The notes: generated by a model not told the origin, from the letters alone. Shown: positions 42,816 through 52,273, numbered from the stretch's first letter. The stretch is DNA of 64,000 nt from Crocinitomicaceae bacterium (GCA_016708105.1 JADJGJ010000001.1:1922001-1986000), one strand, 5' to 3'. Numbers and translations: made by a program.

Positions 42816-44699
42816 ATGAGCCCTGATTCACTGCTGCAACCTGCTATTGCAGGTATTGTAAATGATTTATACCATATTCAACCTGAAGCTTCTCTCATTC
42901 AATTACAAAAAACCAAAAAGGAATTTGAAGGAGATACCACGCTGGTTGTTTTTCCAATATCAAAAATTGCAAAGAAATCTCCGGCTGATACAGCAGAAGA
43001 AATTGGCCGCGCTTTGTGTGAAAAAATTGCCGAAGTAAAATCGTATAATGTTGTTCAGGGTTTTCTCAATATTTCTCTCAATGATAATTGGTGGCTCAAT
43101 GTATTGAAGGATATTCAAAACCAGCCTGATTTTGGAATTTCTTCAGAAAAAAAATCACAAATCATGGTGGAATATTCTTCACCAAACACCAATAAACCTT
43201 TGCACCTTGGTCACTTGCGGAATAATTTTTTGGGATATTCGGTCAGCCAGATTTTATCAACTAACGGACATGATGTAATTAAAACACAAGTCATCAATGA
43301 CCGCGGCATACACATTTGCAAAAGTATGCTTGCCTGGGAAAAATTTGGCAAAGGTGAAACGCCCGAAAGTTCAGGTTTGAAAGGTGATAAATTAGTAGGC
43401 AAATATTATGTTGAGTTTGACAAAGCCATGCGTGAACAATCAACGCAACTTCAACAGGCTTGGAATAGCGGAAATTTTACCGATACCCCTTCAGATATTG
43501 CGGCAGAATATCGCAGATTAAATCAGGCCTTGGAAGGTAAAGATGATAAAGCACGCAAAGGCATTGAAGGAAAAATAAAAGAGCTTGCAAATAGTCAAAC
43601 ACCCATCATGGCTGAAGTAAAAACCATGCTAAAAAAATGGGAAGATGGAGATGAACAAGTCACATCACTCTGGAAAAAAATGAATGGCTGGGTATATGAC
43701 GGCTTTGCGCAAACCTATACCACCATGGGCGTTGATTTTCATAAATTGTATTACGAATCAGACACCTACATTTCAGGCAAAACCATGGTTGAAGAAGGCA
43801 TTGCCAGAAAAATATTTTATAAAAAAGAAGACGGTTCAGTTTGGGTTGATCTCACCAAAGAAGGGTTAGATGAAAAAATTGTGCTGCGCTCAGACGGAAC
43901 TGCGGTGTATATGACGCAAGACATTGGCACAGCACGTCAACGTTTTATTGATTTTCCTGATTTGAATGGCATTATTTACACCGTTGGTAACGAACAAGAT
44001 TATCACTTCAAAGCCCTCTTTCTGATTCTGGAAAAACTGGGATTCAGTTGGGCAAAAAACTGTTATCATTTATCTTATGGCATGGTTGATTTGCCTTCAG
44101 GTAAAATGAAATCACGTGAAGGTACCGTGGTTGATGCAGATGATTTGATGCAGGAAGTCATTGACAAAGCCCGTGAAATAACCTGTGAACGCGGACATAT
44201 TGAAGGCATGAGTGACGATGAGAAACAACATCTTTACCGCATCATTGGCTTAGGCGGATTAAAATATTATCTGCTCAAAGTAGATCCTAAAAAAAGAATG
44301 TTGTTTGATCCGGCTGAATCAGTTGACCTCAATGGTAACACCGGTCCGTTTATTCAATACGCACATGCACGCATTGCTTCTTTGTTGCGTAAAACTGATC
44401 ATATTGAAATGCCATCTTCATTGTCAGAAATGCACAGCGCTGAAAAAGAATTGATCAAACAATTGATTCAATATCCTGATGTAGTTTCTGAAGCGGGCAC
44501 CACCTTTTCTCCTGCGCTCATTGCTAACTACGCGTATGATTTGGTAAAACTATACAATCATTTTTACCAAAGTGTCAGTATTTTTAAAGAAGAAGACGAA
44601 GCTAAAAAACAATTCCGCCTGGTATTGAGCCAACAGGTAGCCGGGGTCATCAAATCAGCCATGTCATTGCTGGGCATTGAGGTGCCTGAGAGAATGTGA
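42816..44699 (+). CDS. argS: Arginyl-tRNA synthetase
   Basis: 627 residues, class I. The HIGH motif is HLGH inside YSSPNTNKPLHLGHLRNN; the KMSKS-like segment is KMKSREGTVVDADDLM. Tail QYAHARIASLLRK and the last DALRB helices are typical. It charges tRNA(Arg). A ~60-residue charged insertion (around residues 195-285) is longer than in some members. It follows rocF with a 3-bp gap. Confidence 0.96.
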   Translation: MSPDSLLQPAIAGIVNDLYHIQPEASLIQLQKTKKEFEGDTTLVVFPISKIAKKSPADTAEEIGRALCEKIAEVKSYNVVQGFLNISLNDNWWLNVLKDIQNQPDFGISSEKKSQIMVEYSSPNTNKPLHLGHLRNNFLGYSVSQILSTNGHDVIKTQVINDRGIHICKSMLAWEKFGKGETPESSGLKGDKLVGKYYVEFDKAMREQSTQLQQAWNSGNFTDTPSDIAAEYRRLNQALEGKDDKARKGIEGKIKELANSQTPIMAEVKTMLKKWEDGDEQVTSLWKKMNGWVYDGFAQTYTTMGVDFHKLYYESDTYISGKTMVEEGIARKIFYKKEDGSVWVDLTKEGLDEKIVLRSDGTAVYMTQDIGTARQRFIDFPDLNGIIYTVGNEQDYHFKALFLILEKLGFSWAKNCYHLSYGMVDLPSGKMKSREGTVVDADDLMQEVIDKAREITCERGHIEGMSDDEKQHLYRIIGLGGLKYYLLKVDPKKRMLFDPAESVDLNGNTGPFIQYAHARIASLLRKTDHIEMPSSLSEMHSAEKELIKQLIQYPDVVSEAGTTFSPALIANYAYDLVKLYNHFYQSVSIFKEEDEAKKQFRLVLSQQVAGVIKSAMSLLGIEVPERM

Positions 44700-44756
44700 T
44701 GGGCTTGCTGCTTTTTTATCTACAAAAGACATAATTTTACTTTTTAAAGAGTTTTC

Positions 44757-45212
44757 ATGACTGATTTCAGATCCATCTTAATAAAAATTTACGAGCAAAC
44801 CAATGAATACGGCAAGCTGCATGGTATGCAATTACAAAAATTTGAAGACGATGAAATTATATACCGGCTTGAAGTAAAAAAAGAACATCTGGCAACACCA
44901 ACTACAGCGCACGGCGGACTCATTGCAGGGTATATGGATGGAGTACTTGGGCTTGCCGCATTGCACGCTTCATCAGCAAACGCTTGCCTGGTATCAACCG
45001 TTGAATTCAAAATCAATTATTTGAAACCCGTGAGGCTTGGAGATATTCTAATTGGGCGCGGTTACGTTATTTCAAACGGAAAACGCATCATCATTTCACA
45101 AGGAGAAATAACCTGTGAACAAACCGGTGAAAAAGTTGCTGTAGGCACTGGCACGTTTAACGCCTATCCTTACGAGAAGAGCGGAATGAACAGAGATTAT
45201 TTTGGAATTTAG
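44757..45212 (+). CDS. PaaI-family hotdog thioesterase
   Basis: 151 residues. The hotdog-fold signature AHGGLIAGYMDGVLGLAAL (near residues 55-75) and CLVSTVEFKINYLKPVR are present. It probably hydrolyses an acyl- or aryl-CoA thioester; the substrate is not shown. It is 57 bp after argS. Confidence 0.87.
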   Translation: MTDFRSILIKIYEQTNEYGKLHGMQLQKFEDDEIIYRLEVKKEHLATPTTAHGGLIAGYMDGVLGLAALHASSANACLVSTVEFKINYLKPVRLGDILIGRGYVISNGKRIIISQGEITCEQTGEKVAVGTGTFNAYPYEKSGMNRDYFGI

Positions 45213-45241
45213 CTCAACAACCTCAGGTGAGCGGAATTGTT

Positions 45242-45249
45242 TAGATTTG
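45242..45249 (+). promoter_or_regulatory. Possible -7 box (TAGATTTG)
   Basis: TAGATTTG is 85 bp before the aminotransferase ATG. Weak: no -33 element. Confidence 0.25.
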
Positions 45250-45334
45250 TAAAACAGAATTTGCATAAAACATATAGGCTGATTTCAGCATTGAATTCAA
45301 CCAACCCGAGAAAGAAAACTGAAAATATTGACAC

Positions 45335-46531
45335 ATGATCAAATTGTCTGACCGCGTTAACGCACTTGAAGAATCTGCAACACTAGCCATGGCAGCACGC
45401 AGCAGGGCTCTGAAAGCTGAAGGAAAAGATATCATCTCACTCAGCTTGGGTGAACCTGATTTCAATACGCCTGATTTTATTAAAGAAGCTGCCAAGAAAG
45501 CTATTGATGACAATTTCTCAACCTATATGCCGGTGCAAGGATATCAGGATTTGCGTGAAGCCATTTGTCTGAAATTTAAACGTGATAATGGCCTCACGTA
45601 TACCCCTGACCAAATTGTAGTGTCAACCGGAGCCAAACAAAGTTTAATCAATGTAATTCTTTGTCTGGTTAATCCGGGTGACGAGGTAATTATTCCTGCA
45701 CCTTACTGGGTAACATATTTTGAGCAAGTGCGCATGGCTGGCGGAATACCGGTTGTGATCAATACAACCATTGAAAGTGATTTTAAAATAACCGCGGCAC
45801 AATTTGAGAAAGCTATTTCACCTAAAACCAAACTCATGGTTTTCAGTAATCCATGTAATCCAACCGGGTCACTTTATACCCGTGATGAATTGCGCGGACT
45901 GGCAGATGTAGTTGCAAAAAACCCTGGCATGTTTGTGATTTCTGATGAAATTTATGAGCACATCAATTTTGTTGGCAAGAATGAAAGCTTTGCTCAATTC
46001 CAAGATGTATATAACCAAACCATCACCGTGAATGGAGTTGCCAAAGCCTTTGCCATGACCGGTTGGCGCATTGGATACATTGGTGCACCAAAAGAAATTG
46101 CAGCAGCTTGCACAAAATTACAAGGTCAATATACCTCAGGTACCGGTTCAATTTCACAACGTGCTACCAAGGCAGCCATGGAGGCTGATCCGTCAAAAAT
46201 AAAATTCATGGTTGACGCTTTTCATAAAAGACGTGATCTGGTAGTTGGTCTTTTGAAAGAAATAAAAGGTCTCAAAGTAAATCAACCACAAGGTGCGTTT
46301 TATGTTTTTCCTGATGTATCGTATTTCTTCGGTAAATCATACAACGGACGCACCATTAAAACAGCTGAAGACCTCACCATGTATTTATTAGATGAAGCGC
46401 TGGTTGCCCTTGTCACCGGAGAAGCATTTGGTGATGGAAACTGTGTGCGTATTTCCTACGCAACAGATGAGAACACCTTGAAATCTGCCATTGCAAGAAT
46501 AAAAGCAGCACTTGAAAAATTAAACGGATGA
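45335..46531 (+). CDS. Pyridoxal-phosphate aspartate aminotransferase
   Basis: 398 residues, fold-type I class I/II aminotransferase. Seen: SLSLGEPDFNTPDFI, the VSTGAKQSL loop, NPCNPTGSLY, DEIYEHI and the PLP-lysine region GVAKAFAMTGWRIGYIG. It transfers amino groups between aspartate (or a related amino acid) and 2-oxoglutarate. Its stop overlaps the start of the next gene (ATGA), so they are translationally coupled. Confidence 0.9.
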   Translation: MIKLSDRVNALEESATLAMAARSRALKAEGKDIISLSLGEPDFNTPDFIKEAAKKAIDDNFSTYMPVQGYQDLREAICLKFKRDNGLTYTPDQIVVSTGAKQSLINVILCLVNPGDEVIIPAPYWVTYFEQVRMAGGIPVVINTTIESDFKITAAQFEKAISPKTKLMVFSNPCNPTGSLYTRDELRGLADVVAKNPGMFVISDEIYEHINFVGKNESFAQFQDVYNQTITVNGVAKAFAMTGWRIGYIGAPKEIAAACTKLQGQYTSGTGSISQRATKAAMEADPSKIKFMVDAFHKRRDLVVGLLKEIKGLKVNQPQGAFYVFPDVSYFFGKSYNGRTIKTAEDLTMYLLDEALVALVTGEAFGDGNCVRISYATDENTLKSAIARIKAALEKLNG

Positions 46532-47514
46532 TTGATTTGCAAAATACCTTTGCTGATTTTTCAGAAAAAAAGATTTTAGTTCTGGGAGATGTGATGGTTG
46601 ACACCTATCTCACAGGATCAGTTACGCGCATTTCACCTGAAGCACCTGTTCCGGTGGTGCGTTTTAAATCACGTGAAAGCAGATTGGGTGGCGCTGCCAA
46701 CGTGGCAATGAACATCAAGGCGCTTGGTGCTGAAGCCATCATTTGTTCAGTGATAGGGCAAGATGAAGAGGGCGATAATTTTTTGCGTTTGCTTGACCAA
46801 AACAAGTTAAGACATGAAGGCATTTTGCGCTCAGCTGATTTGATGACTACTGTTAAAACGCGAATCATTGGAAACAACCAACAACTCCTGCGTATTGATC
46901 ATGAAGAAATTATTCCGCTTAATGCAACCTTATCTAAACAATTAGTGGAGCGTATACGTTCTATTATTCAAAAAGAACAAATTGCTGCCATCATTTTTGA
47001 GGATTATAATAAGGGGGTACTGGTGCCTGATGTCATTCAGCATATTATTCAACTTGCTAATGAAAAAGGAATCATCACCACAGTTGATCCGAAAAAAGAA
47101 AACTTTTTTGAATATAAAAATGTGACCCTGTTTAAACCAAATTTAAAAGAGTTGAAAGAAGGAACAAATACAGAATTTTCAATCAAAGATAAATCCGCAT
47201 TTCTTAACGCAGTTAGCTTGCTGAACACGAAACTGAATCCAAAACACACCTTTGTTACCTTGTCAGAACATGGGGTATATATCAATGATGAAAAGCAAGA
47301 TCATTTTATACCTGCACATTACCGGTTGATTACTGATGTGTCTGGCGCAGGAGATACCGTGATAAGTGTAGCTACCCTATGTTTGGCATGCGGCTTAACA
47401 GCAAAATTATCAGCAGAAATTGCAAACCTGGCAGGAGGTTTAGTTTGTGAAAAAGTGGGAGTAGTTTCAGTAGATAAAGAACAACTCATGAATGAAGCAT
47501 TAAACCTGCTTTAG
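46528..47514 (+). CDS. PfkB-family heptose kinase (RfaE1/HldA type)
   Basis: 328 residues, ribokinase fold. Motifs: VLGDVMVDTYLTGSVTRISPEAPVPV at the start (typical of D-glycero-beta-D-manno-heptose-7-phosphate kinase), GGAANVAMNIKALGAEA, and the catalytic TDVSGAGDTVISVATL. The length matches the kinase half only; the HldE nucleotidyltransferase half is missing and not nearby. It would phosphorylate heptose-7-phosphate for LPS core. Its first bases overlap the aminotransferase stop. Confidence 0.85.
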   Translation: MIDLQNTFADFSEKKILVLGDVMVDTYLTGSVTRISPEAPVPVVRFKSRESRLGGAANVAMNIKALGAEAIICSVIGQDEEGDNFLRLLDQNKLRHEGILRSADLMTTVKTRIIGNNQQLLRIDHEEIIPLNATLSKQLVERIRSIIQKEQIAAIIFEDYNKGVLVPDVIQHIIQLANEKGIITTVDPKKENFFEYKNVTLFKPNLKELKEGTNTEFSIKDKSAFLNAVSLLNTKLNPKHTFVTLSEHGVYINDEKQDHFIPAHYRLITDVSGAGDTVISVATLCLACGLTAKLSAEIANLAGGLVCEKVGVVSVDKEQLMNEALNLL

Positions 47515-47534
47515 TTTCATGTAACCAATTCAAG

Positions 47535-48269
47535 ATGGGAACACCGGTAAAACCATACAACAAAGCAGATAGTACTAAGAAAGAAGAAGTAGCGGAAATG
47601 TTTGACAGCATTTCAAAACGCTATGATTTTCTGAACCATTTTCTTTCACTTGGAATTGATAAAGTGTGGAGAAAAAAAGCCATTCGCATTCTGTCTAAAG
47701 AACAACCCAAATCAATACTTGATATTGCAACCGGCACCGGAGATTTTGCGCTGGCCGCTTTAAAACTTAAACCCGCGAGAGTTGTTGGTCTAGATTTATC
47801 TGCAGGCATGCTTCAAGTAGGCAGAGAAAAAATGATCAAGAAAAAGGTTGATCACATTATTGAAATGATTCAAGGTGATTCTGAAAATTTGCCTTTTGAT
47901 GATAATACATTTGATGCATTTACCGTTGGATTTGGAGTGCGCAATTTTGAAAATCTTGAACGTGGCTTGAGTGAAATGCTGCGCGTGTTGCGCCCGGGCG
48001 GAACAGGCATCATTCTGGAGTTTTCAAAACCAAAAAAATTTCCGGTGAAACAGTATTATAAATTTCATTCCAAATACATCATTCCAAAATTAGGTTCTGC
48101 TATCTCAAAGGACAAAGCTGCCTATAGTTATTTACCTGAATCAGTTGCCGCATTCCCTGAAGGAAAGGCGTTTTTAGATATACTGACCAAAGTAGGCTAC
48201 GTGAAGTTGGAATCTAAATTAGTAAGCGGTGGAATTGCCACTATCTACGTTGGCAGGAAAAAGGATTAA
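47535..48269 (+). CDS. menG: Demethylmenaquinone methyltransferase
   Basis: 244 residues of the UbiE/MenG family. SAM-binding segment LDIATGTGDFALAAL, the FDAFTVGFGVRNF motif, and the FPVKQYYKFHSKYIIPKLG and SYLPESVAAFPEG segments are diagnostic. It methylates demethylmenaquinone in the last step of menaquinone synthesis, matching menA at 3805. It is 20 bp after the kinase gene. Confidence 0.95.
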   Translation: MGTPVKPYNKADSTKKEEVAEMFDSISKRYDFLNHFLSLGIDKVWRKKAIRILSKEQPKSILDIATGTGDFALAALKLKPARVVGLDLSAGMLQVGREKMIKKKVDHIIEMIQGDSENLPFDDNTFDAFTVGFGVRNFENLERGLSEMLRVLRPGGTGIILEFSKPKKFPVKQYYKFHSKYIIPKLGSAISKDKAAYSYLPESVAAFPEGKAFLDILTKVGYVKLESKLVSGGIATIYVGRKKD

Positions 48270-48289
48270 GGATTGCTGACTAAGTACCT

Positions 48290-49336
48290 CTACAACTTCG
48301 CTAAAAATTTCATGGTATCAACACCATCTGCATAATCAGTAAGACCCGGTTTTTGTGACATGCCAAAGGGAATATAATTTTTACCCACAATCACTTGTAT
48401 TCGATCTTTATTATCCGCTAAAAAATGTTCGGCATCAATTGAATCTTGATAACGCACATAGTGAATCATACCCAATGGAGAATTTAAATTAAAATCTTCT
48501 TTCAAGAGCAGAAAACCATTATCAAGCAAATTAGCTTTGTTCATCAAATACACTGCCTTGTTATAATCATAATTGTTAGCGTATTTGTTATGATGAATAA
48601 TGGGATTGAATTGATAGATAGCTTCAAAAAAGCGGTTGAGATCAAAGTCAGTTGGCATCCATAGTTGAGATACATTTCTGCAACCCATACCAAAATAGGT
48701 AAAAATATCTTTGCCCAATTCAGTCAATTCTTCTTTGGTTTCAGACCCGTCAATAACAGCAACTGAAGTACGATTGCGTCGAATGATATGAGGATGTTTT
48801 CCAAAATATGATTCAAAATAACGTGCACTATTATCACTACCGGTTGCAATCACGGCATCAAATTCACCCAGAAAACGTTCTTTTATTTCAACAAGGCCTT
48901 TGATGCGTTCATCCATCACACCTAAGTAATGCATGATGGCTTTAAATAGATGTTGATCTGTTGAAGACAATTTAATGACTGAAATATGTCCGCTCAGGAA
49001 TACTGATAAAAAATCATGAAAGCCCACCAGAGGGATATTTCCGGCCATTACAATAGCTACCCGCTTTGGATTTTGCGGTTGCAATAAATATTGATTTGTC
49101 CAAGCATTGAGTGCATCTTCAGTTAACCAAGCCGCAATACCTTTAAACGCCGTTTGAACAGATTCTTTGGTAAACCAGCCGTTGTGAACATGCACTCGTT
49201 CAATCAGCTTTTCAAATTCTTCATATTCAGTTTTACTCAAACCAACTTGAAAACCCGGCCAAGGTTTTGATTCAGCCAAATGATCTAGAATATTTCCCAG
49301 GCCTGACAATAATTTTATCTTTTCTTCAAGATTCAT
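48290..49336 (-). CDS. LuxC-type acyl-CoA reductase
   Basis: 348 residues. It fits the acyl-CoA reductase LuxC family of Bacteroidota by VAIVMAGNIPLVGFHDFLSVFLSGH, FEAIYQFNPIIHHNKYANNYDYNKAVYL and GMGCRNVSQLWMP with the Cys that would form the acyl-enzyme. It reduces long-chain acyl-CoA to aldehyde in known relatives; no luxAB is present. ATG at 49336 is chosen; a longer frame extends through the divergent gene's promoter. It faces the ferredoxin gene head to tail. Confidence 0.8.
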   Translation of the reverse strand: MNLEEKIKLLSGLGNILDHLAESKPWPGFQVGLSKTEYEEFEKLIERVHVHNGWFTKESVQTAFKGIAAWLTEDALNAWTNQYLLQPQNPKRVAIVMAGNIPLVGFHDFLSVFLSGHISVIKLSSTDQHLFKAIMHYLGVMDERIKGLVEIKERFLGEFDAVIATGSDNSARYFESYFGKHPHIIRRNRTSVAVIDGSETKEELTELGKDIFTYFGMGCRNVSQLWMPTDFDLNRFFEAIYQFNPIIHHNKYANNYDYNKAVYLMNKANLLDNGFLLLKEDFNLNSPLGMIHYVRYQDSIDAEHFLADNKDRIQVIVGKNYIPFGMSQKPGLTDYADGVDTMKFLAKL

Positions 49337-49347
49337 GTGACAGTATC

Positions 49348-49363
49348 TATCTTTGCAAAAGTA
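49348..49363. promoter_or_regulatory. Head-on -7 boxes for ferredoxin and LuxC-type reductase
   Basis: TATCTTTG on the plus strand (49348-49355) points to the ferredoxin, and TACTTTTG on the minus strand (49363-49356) points to the reductase. They touch without a gap, so each start would fall within the other box. Neither has an obvious -33 partner. Confidence 0.45.
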
Positions 49364-49385
49364 AATATTGTAAATTGAAGTAGCA

Positions 49386-49736
49386 ATGGCAATTATTATC
49401 ACTGACGAATGTATTAACTGCGGGGCATGTGAACCAGAATGCCCAAACAACGCAATTTATGAAGGAGGCGCAAACTGGAGATACTCAGACGGAACCTCGC
49501 TTACCGGTTTATTCAAACTGCTTGATGGCTCTGAACAGAACGCTGACAATGACAATGAACCTGTGAATATGGACAATTATTTCATTGTACCAAATAAATG
49601 CACTGAGTGTAAAGGATTTCATGATGAACCACAATGTGCGGCGGTATGTCCTGTTGATTGCTGTGTAGAAGATCCTGCTCATCGTGAGCCGGCTGAAACC
49701 CTGTTAGCAAAAAAAGATATCATGCACCTTGGCTAG
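49386..49736 (+). CDS. Two-[4Fe-4S] ferredoxin
   Basis: 116 residues. Cluster 1: CINCGACEPECPNN. Cluster 2: CTECKGFHDEPQCAAVCPVDCC, with eight residues between its second and third cysteines (a CxxCx8CxxxC spacing) like the Alvin-type ferredoxins. The insert between clusters (about residues 22-70) is long and acidic. It carries electrons at low potential; partner enzyme unknown, but it is divergent with the acyl-CoA reductase. Confidence 0.9.
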   Translation: MAIIITDECINCGACEPECPNNAIYEGGANWRYSDGTSLTGLFKLLDGSEQNADNDNEPVNMDNYFIVPNKCTECKGFHDEPQCAAVCPVDCCVEDPAHREPAETLLAKKDIMHLG

Positions 49737-49799
49737 TACCCGAGATCGTGAATGTTGCATTTTTTCAAGCATCAATGAAATTTTTGTTAATTTAGAGTT

Positions 49800-50564
49800 A
49801 TGGAAGGAGGACCACTAATAGATCCGGAAGAGACCAGAAAACGGGTTGAAGTTTGTTTTTCACCTTATCTGTTCCCTCTTTACCGTGATGAGTTTGACAT
49901 CATTGTTGTTATTGATGTATTGCGCGCAACCTCTGCTATTTGTGCGGCTTTTCATTATGGCGTGAAAGAAATTATTCCAGTTTCAACTATTGAAGAAGCT
50001 AAAGCATTTCAAGAAAAAGGATTTTTGGTTGGAGCTGAACGAGGCGGGCAAGTTGTTGAAGGTTTCAACTTTGGAAATTCACCTTACGCCTACATGGTTC
50101 CTGAAGTAAAAGATCAAACCGTTGTGCTAACAACTACCAATGGTACCAAGGCAATCAATTTGGCAAAAGAATGTGGTCAGGTAGTTATTGGTGCTTTGTC
50201 TAATCTTGAAGTGTTGCAACATTGGCTTGCCAAACAAGAAAAAAATATTCTCTGTCTTTGCTCTGGTTGGCAAAATAAATTTAATCTGGAAGACACCATT
50301 TGTGCAGGCGCAATTTGTGATCACTTATTATCTACCGGAAAATTTCACTCAGTTGAAGATGCATCTATTGCGGCAAAATATTTATTCCTCAGTGCAAAAG
50401 ACAATATGCTTGGATATCTAAAAGCATCATCGCATCGCAGACGATTAAAAAATCTGAATCTCAATGTAGATATCAAATATTGTCTCAATCCTAATTTGGC
50501 GCCTGTTATTCCGGTATTACAAGGTGACCGCTTGGTAGCCATTGAGACAGATGTTTTGATTTGA
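49800..50564 (+). CDS. comB: 2-phosphosulfolactate phosphatase (ComB family)
   Basis: 254 residues. It matches ComB, seen in VVIDVLRATSAICAAFHYG near residues 38-60, ERGGQVVEGFNFGNSP and VVLTTTNGTKAINLA. In methanogens ComB removes phosphate from phosphosulfolactate on the coenzyme M path. In Bacteroidota the real substrate is not certain; a role in sulfonate or sulfonolipid metabolism is possible. Confidence 0.85.
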   Translation: MEGGPLIDPEETRKRVEVCFSPYLFPLYRDEFDIIVVIDVLRATSAICAAFHYGVKEIIPVSTIEEAKAFQEKGFLVGAERGGQVVEGFNFGNSPYAYMVPEVKDQTVVLTTTNGTKAINLAKECGQVVIGALSNLEVLQHWLAKQEKNILCLCSGWQNKFNLEDTICAGAICDHLLSTGKFHSVEDASIAAKYLFLSAKDNMLGYLKASSHRRRLKNLNLNVDIKYCLNPNLAPVIPVLQGDRLVAIETDVLI

Positions 50565-50601
50565 ACGTTTTCTGGTGAACAAGGTATTTAAACTAAAAAC
50601 T

Positions 50602-51384
50602 ATGAAATGTTCACACAGTAAAATCTCATTTTTCTTCCTTTCAGTTTTTGGTTTATTTTCATGTGCCGGCAGTGGTTTGATTGCTCCGCAAATTGATTTG
50701 CCTGAAAATCCTGATAAGATAATCATAGAATGGTATGAAGGAGGAGGCATGGAACCGGAATCAGAATGCATTTATCTTTCAGTTGACAGTTCATACTGGA
50801 GTCACTGGCGCAGCCCCGGAGAACAAAAAGTGTATTTCAACACTTCAACCGAAGAGCTCAAAAAATTGTATCAGACACTTGTGGAATTTAATTTCGCAAA
50901 CATACGACTGATTGAAGAGCATGAGGTTTATGACCGTGGTGGTACCTCAATCAGACTTCAGGCAGATGGAAAATTCTATGATAAAAATAATTCAGGTATG
51001 ACATTTATCCATCAAAGTGATGTGGATAATTATTTTGAAATTGAAACAGCCATTTATGATTTTGCCAAAAACAAAACCGCTTTATTGAAGAAGTCTTTTG
51101 AATTGGTCATTGCTGAAAATTTACTGCGCTCTAAATATAAATTTAATTTAATGATCAATGGTCAATCTGTTTTGTATGTCAAAGATTCAATATATCCTGG
51201 TTTAATTGATACCCTGCTTTACCCAGGATTTAATGAGTTCACTTTTGGTATTTATGATTCAGATACCGTAGATTACTACGGCTACCCTACCCGTATTCAA
51301 GAAATTTCAGCCGTTAGATTTGTATCTGATAGCATTTCAAAAATTAAATTCTCCATGAAATCAGGTACAATTATTGCTGAGTAA
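50602..51384 (+). CDS. Hypothetical lipoprotein
   Basis: 260 residues. Signal KISFFFLSVFGLFSC ends in the lipobox, followed by AGSGLI. The frame also starts at a GTG at 50575, but the ATG at 50602 gives the better signal peptide. The middle contains the DRGGTSIRLQADGKFYDKNNSG segment. No family recognised. It may share a transcript with comB, 37 bp upstream. Confidence 0.65.
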   Translation: MKCSHSKISFFFLSVFGLFSCAGSGLIAPQIDLPENPDKIIIEWYEGGGMEPESECIYLSVDSSYWSHWRSPGEQKVYFNTSTEELKKLYQTLVEFNFANIRLIEEHEVYDRGGTSIRLQADGKFYDKNNSGMTFIHQSDVDNYFEIETAIYDFAKNKTALLKKSFELVIAENLLRSKYKFNLMINGQSVLYVKDSIYPGLIDTLLYPGFNEFTFGIYDSDTVDYYGYPTRIQEISAVRFVSDSISKIKFSMKSGTIIAE

Positions 51385-51437
51385 AATTTAGCGAATGATT
51401 AACCAATTTATTGTTTCACCCTATAAACAAAAAAGCT

Positions 51438-52256
51438 ATGCCAACAAATTTTTCAAAACTGATATCATTGTATTGTGTGCTGTTTGTGCTGCAGTTTTCT
51501 TTCGCACAAGCAACAGACTACAGTAATCTGCAAGCTATACTCATTGTTGGGCATCAGGAGGATGGCACCCAAAGCGCCATTGAAGACATGGATGAAATTG
51601 CATCTGTATTTGAAGAGCATAAAATTGGCGTTCATAAATTTTATGATAATGAGGCCGTGTGGAGTGAAATTATAAAGGTGTCTCCTGAATGTAATTTTCT
51701 TGTTTATTCAGGACACGGCAGCACATTGGGTATTGATGGAAAAACAGGTGGAATTTGTGTTGAGCCCAACAGTGTTTCAACGGCGACAATTCTCAAAGAA
51801 CTGAGGTTGAAAGAAAATTCGCTTGTACTTTTTAAATCAGTTTGCCGTGGTGCCGGATCATCAGCAAGTGACAATGATGACATTGGGATTAAAGTAGCAA
51901 AAGAACGAGTTACAGGTTATGCGTATCCATTTTTTGAAATTGGTGCTGTCGGTTATTACGCTAATAATTTTGGAAGTGGCGTTTATAATTTTTTGAAAGA
52001 TTTTCTTGCCGGAAAAACCTTGAAAGAAGCGTATGTAAACTCAACCTCTCCCTGGACAACCATTGAATTTGAGGAACCATTCCCTAAAGACAGCACTAAG
52101 TCCTACAGTATTGCAAGTACTCCGGGGGGAGGAACATCAACCAGAACTACGTACACCAATGGGGTAAAAAAAGTTGAAAAAGTACCTACGCCAAAAGAAT
52201 ATGAAATAGCTTATGTGGGCAATACCACTTTTTCAATAAAAGATATGCCAAAGTAA
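51438..52256 (+). CDS. Secreted caspase-fold (C14-like) peptidase
   Basis: 272 residues. Signal peptide MPTNFSKLISLYCVLFVLQFSFAQ, then a caspase-like p20 segment with the His-Gly of SGHGSTLG (His93) and the catalytic-Cys region LFKSVCRGAG (Cys136). This dyad pattern occurs in metacaspases and other C14 relatives. The last ~70 residues are a Thr/Ser/Lys-rich tail. It would act outside the cytoplasm. No interacting partner is next to it. The ATG at 51438 was preferred to an upstream TTG. Confidence 0.78.
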   Translation: MPTNFSKLISLYCVLFVLQFSFAQATDYSNLQAILIVGHQEDGTQSAIEDMDEIASVFEEHKIGVHKFYDNEAVWSEIIKVSPECNFLVYSGHGSTLGIDGKTGGICVEPNSVSTATILKELRLKENSLVLFKSVCRGAGSSASDNDDIGIKVAKERVTGYAYPFFEIGAVGYYANNFGSGVYNFLKDFLAGKTLKEAYVNSTSPWTTIEFEEPFPKDSTKSYSIASTPGGGTSTRTTYTNGVKKVEKVPTPKEYEIAYVGNTTFSIKDMPK

Positions 52257-52273
52257 AAAAGGAACTATGAAGC

